Positions 62,224 through 64,000 of a stretch of DNA of 64,000 bases are shown here, in pieces. The DNA is taken from contig CAYSEX010000002.1 in NCBI GenBank assembly GCA_964430305.1, positions 20,895-84,894 of the forward strand, written 5' to 3'. The translations under genes were made by a program, and so were the position numbers. Every line of letters starts with the position of its first letter. Within the stretch, counting starts at the first letter, position 1. The notes under the pieces were generated by a model. The model was not told where the DNA came from. It saw only the letters and a list, made by a program, of their open reading frames with translations, and made no database searches. This DNA is from CAIZGX01 sp964430305. Its GTDB lineage: Bacteria; Bacteroidota; Bacteroidia; Flavobacteriales_D; Sanyastnellaceae.

Positions 62224-64000
62224 ATGCGGATTTATAAACTGCTGTTCTTTCTTACGTTGTTTCTTTTTTCCAAGGAAATAGAAGCCAACCACGTATTGGG
62301 TGGAAATGTGACTTGGGATTGTTTGGGTTCAAATCAGTATCAAGTTACGTTAACTATCTATAAAGATTGTTTCGGTGCGTCAACAGCTTTAAATGCTGAA
62401 AATGTTTTTTTCTTTCCAAGCGGATGTGGAGCATTTCCATTCAATGCGTCTTTGTCACTTATTAGCACTACTGAGATATCAGACTTATGCCCCTCGGAAT
62501 TGGCAAATAGTTCTTGTGTTGGTGGATTAGCGCCAGGTACTCAGAAACTCGTATACAGGGGAACAGTTACCCTTGATGCGAATTGCACATGGAAAGTAAT
62601 TTGGAATGAAGGTGATTGGAATTATTTCAACAATATCAATTACTCAACTCTTCCTGATGCCTACATATGCGCCACTATCAATACGGCCTATTGTGTAGAT
62701 TCTCCTGTAATAACGTCTATGCAAGTTCCGTACGAATGCAGGAATAATGGAAACGTGACGCATGTGCCTTCGTTCACCATCCCCGCAGGCGTAACTGCAG
62801 CTTATGCGATTGTTACCCCCCAGACAACAGGAGCATCAATCAATAGTTCTATAGGTGTACCAGGTTATACCAATACCCTTGGTGCAACCGTTAATGCAAC
62901 TACAGGCGCAGTAACTATTAATACCGTTGGACAAACCGTAGGTACATACATAGTGACAATTCAAATCACGCTCACTCAAGGAGGTAATGTAATTGGTACA
63001 TACTTCGAAAATATGGCTTTCGTAATCCGAGATTGTGCTTCTACTCCCACAACCTTCGACCTACCTGAAATTCAGAGCATTCAAAATCTAACACAACTCC
63101 TCAACCCAACCACTGTTAATGCTTGTGCTGGAGATAGTATTTGTTTTACTGTTTCAGCCTCAAACCCAAATATCCAGAGGAATATTACTCTTACCGCCAC
63201 TTGGCCAGTTGGGTTAAATGCAGGAAATCCAGTATTTATACAATCAACATCCTCAACCAATCCGGGAATAGGTGAATTTTGTATGGCAACCTCAAGTGCA
63301 ACAATTGGAACCGGCTTTATCGTGCATTTTGATGCAGTGGATGACGCCTGTCTCTTGCCAAGCTCTGATGAAATGGATATTACGCTGAACATTTATCCGA
63401 GTATTCAACTTTCTCCGGTTACAGCAACAATATGCGCAAATACTCCTTTGAATGTTACTGCTTCAGGTGGAACTTCATACACATGGAATGTATTGAGTGG
63501 CGATAATACCCCTGGATTCGACGGAAGCAATGCAAATCAAATTCTTGAATCGATTTCCTCCAACACTATAATCACTGCAACAATTCCCGGGGTGCCTGCG
63601 CAATGCGACGCCACCGATACGTTGACCGTTTTTGTTACTTCCTTTTCTGTTCAACCCATATCCTCTCAAACACTTTGTGTTGGAGGCACAACAACAGCTC
63701 TAAATGTTGCAGTAGTGAACGCCGACCCTGCGGGTACGTTGTCTTATCAGTGGTACAGCAACACCGTTAACTCCACATCGGGAGGTTCTGTAATTACAGG
63801 AGCTACAAGTGATAGCTATGTGCCCCCAGCGGTTGCAGCTGGAACTACTTTCTATTATTGTGTTGTAAGCATCACTGGTGGCGGGTGCCCTTCTATAACA
63901 AGTGCAGTTTCTGAGGTGATTGTCTTGGCCGATCCAACAATAAGCACCCAGCCGACAGCCACTCAGACGATTTGCGTAGGAGGATCCCCTTCGAACCTAA
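62224..64000 (+). CDS. 5' part of a very large repeat-containing surface protein (truncated by window)
   Basis: Open from ATG 62224 to the window end: at least 592 residues with no stop. Signal peptide MRIYKLLFFLTLFLFSKEIEA, then a domain beginning NHVLGGNVTWDCLGSNQYQVTLTIYKDCFG, as in large Bacteroidota gliding/adhesion proteins, followed by PKD/Ig-like units. From about residue 490 a ~90-residue Ig-like repeat appears (QTLCVGGTTTALNV ... YQWYSNT ... GATSDSYVPP ... TFYYCVV), and a second copy starts at the end (QTICVGGSPSNL). Such proteins usually end in a type B T9SS signal; that end is not in view. Probably a multi-thousand-residue surface adhesin. Confidence 0.85.
   Translation, partial: MRIYKLLFFLTLFLFSKEIEANHVLGGNVTWDCLGSNQYQVTLTIYKDCFGASTALNAENVFFFPSGCGAFPFNASLSLISTTEISDLCPSELANSSCVGGLAPGTQKLVYRGTVTLDANCTWKVIWNEGDWNYFNNINYSTLPDAYICATINTAYCVDSPVITSMQVPYECRNNGNVTHVPSFTIPAGVTAAYAIVTPQTTGASINSSIGVPGYTNTLGATVNATTGAVTINTVGQTVGTYIVTIQITLTQGGNVIGTYFENMAFVIRDCASTPTTFDLPEIQSIQNLTQLLNPTTVNACAGDSICFTVSASNPNIQRNITLTATWPVGLNAGNPVFIQSTSSTNPGIGEFCMATSSATIGTGFIVHFDAVDDACLLPSSDEMDITLNIYPSIQLSPVTATICANTPLNVTASGGTSYTWNVLSGDNTPGFDGSNANQILESISSNTIITATIPGVPAQCDATDTLTVFVTSFSVQPISSQTLCVGGTTTALNVAVVNADPAGTLSYQWYSNTVNSTSGGSVITGATSDSYVPPAVAAGTTFYYCVVSITGGGCPSITSAVSEVIVLADPTISTQPTATQTICVGGSPSNL

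Overview
The window looks like a contiguous piece of a Bacteroidota chromosome, most likely an environmental Flavobacteriales-type bacterium. The sequence shows a low-GC genome, many type IX secretion (T9SS) cargo proteins with type A (YPNP...) or type B (SPDNDG...) C-terminal signals, TonB-dependent receptors with N-terminal carboxypeptidase-like domains, an exosortase of the XrtF type, and promoters of the Bacteroidota form TTG-N19-TAnnTTTG. The genus cannot be named from sequence alone. I see no tRNA, rRNA, CRISPR array, transposase or phage gene. Genes are packed tightly: the longest stretch without a gene is about 212 bases (62012-62223).

Layout. 1-5640: tail of an unknown gene, a T9SS cargo protein, an MlaE/MlaF lipid ABC pair, a small lipoprotein, a SprT-like metalloprotease and proline dehydrogenase. 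5680-9610: an M20 dipeptidase, a LEA-type lipoprotein, a HAD hydrolase, an XRE regulator and an HU/SPOR membrane protein. 9629-16422: an apparent operon of a lamin-tail surface protein, a polysaccharide deacetylase, a TonB receptor and kdsB. 16483-27776: housekeeping genes (asd, folB, gltX, mfd), a PhoR/PhoB-like two-component system, an SDR, and a lipid-related group (ABC exporter, PlsC-type acyltransferase, tandem VOC protein; 25430-29587). 29618-35294: two tandem paralogous secreted proteins, a MarR-YceI operon with a clear promoter/operator, an outer-membrane barrel, a nitroreductase, an SDR and an M28 peptidase. 35308-38157: a large T9SS protein with six Cys/Asn-rich repeats.

38217-47945 is the most interesting part. 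On the minus strand, four overlapping genes encode a 76-residue CTERM-type substrate, the exosortase XrtF, an exosortase-associated membrane protein and a small conserved Bacteroidota protein. Divergently, 97 bases away, starts a polysaccharide locus: a Wzc-like tyrosine autokinase whose C-terminus is a run of Tyr-Gly dipeptides, then a glycosyltransferase, acetyltransferase, SpsF-like nucleotidyltransferase, class III aminotransferase, SDR and an aminopeptidase-like polysaccharide protein. Inference: the two units cooperate, the exosortase sorting a tiny peptide anchor in connection with an exported glycan.

47979-55000: phosphoglucose/phosphomannose isomerase, lipB, terC, a DUF3109 protein, an OmpA-family protein, an unknown membrane protein, a DUF72 protein and anmK. 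55055-64000: a secreted phospholipase-D-fold protein paired with a TonB receptor, a lamin-tail T9SS protein, and the 5' part of a very large repeat-bearing surface protein that runs off the window.

Two general habits stand out. Six of eight convergent gene pairs overlap at their 3' ends and the other two share a hairpin between them. In several genes the TAnnTTTG promoter element lies only 3-6 bases before the start codon, which predicts leaderless mRNAs.
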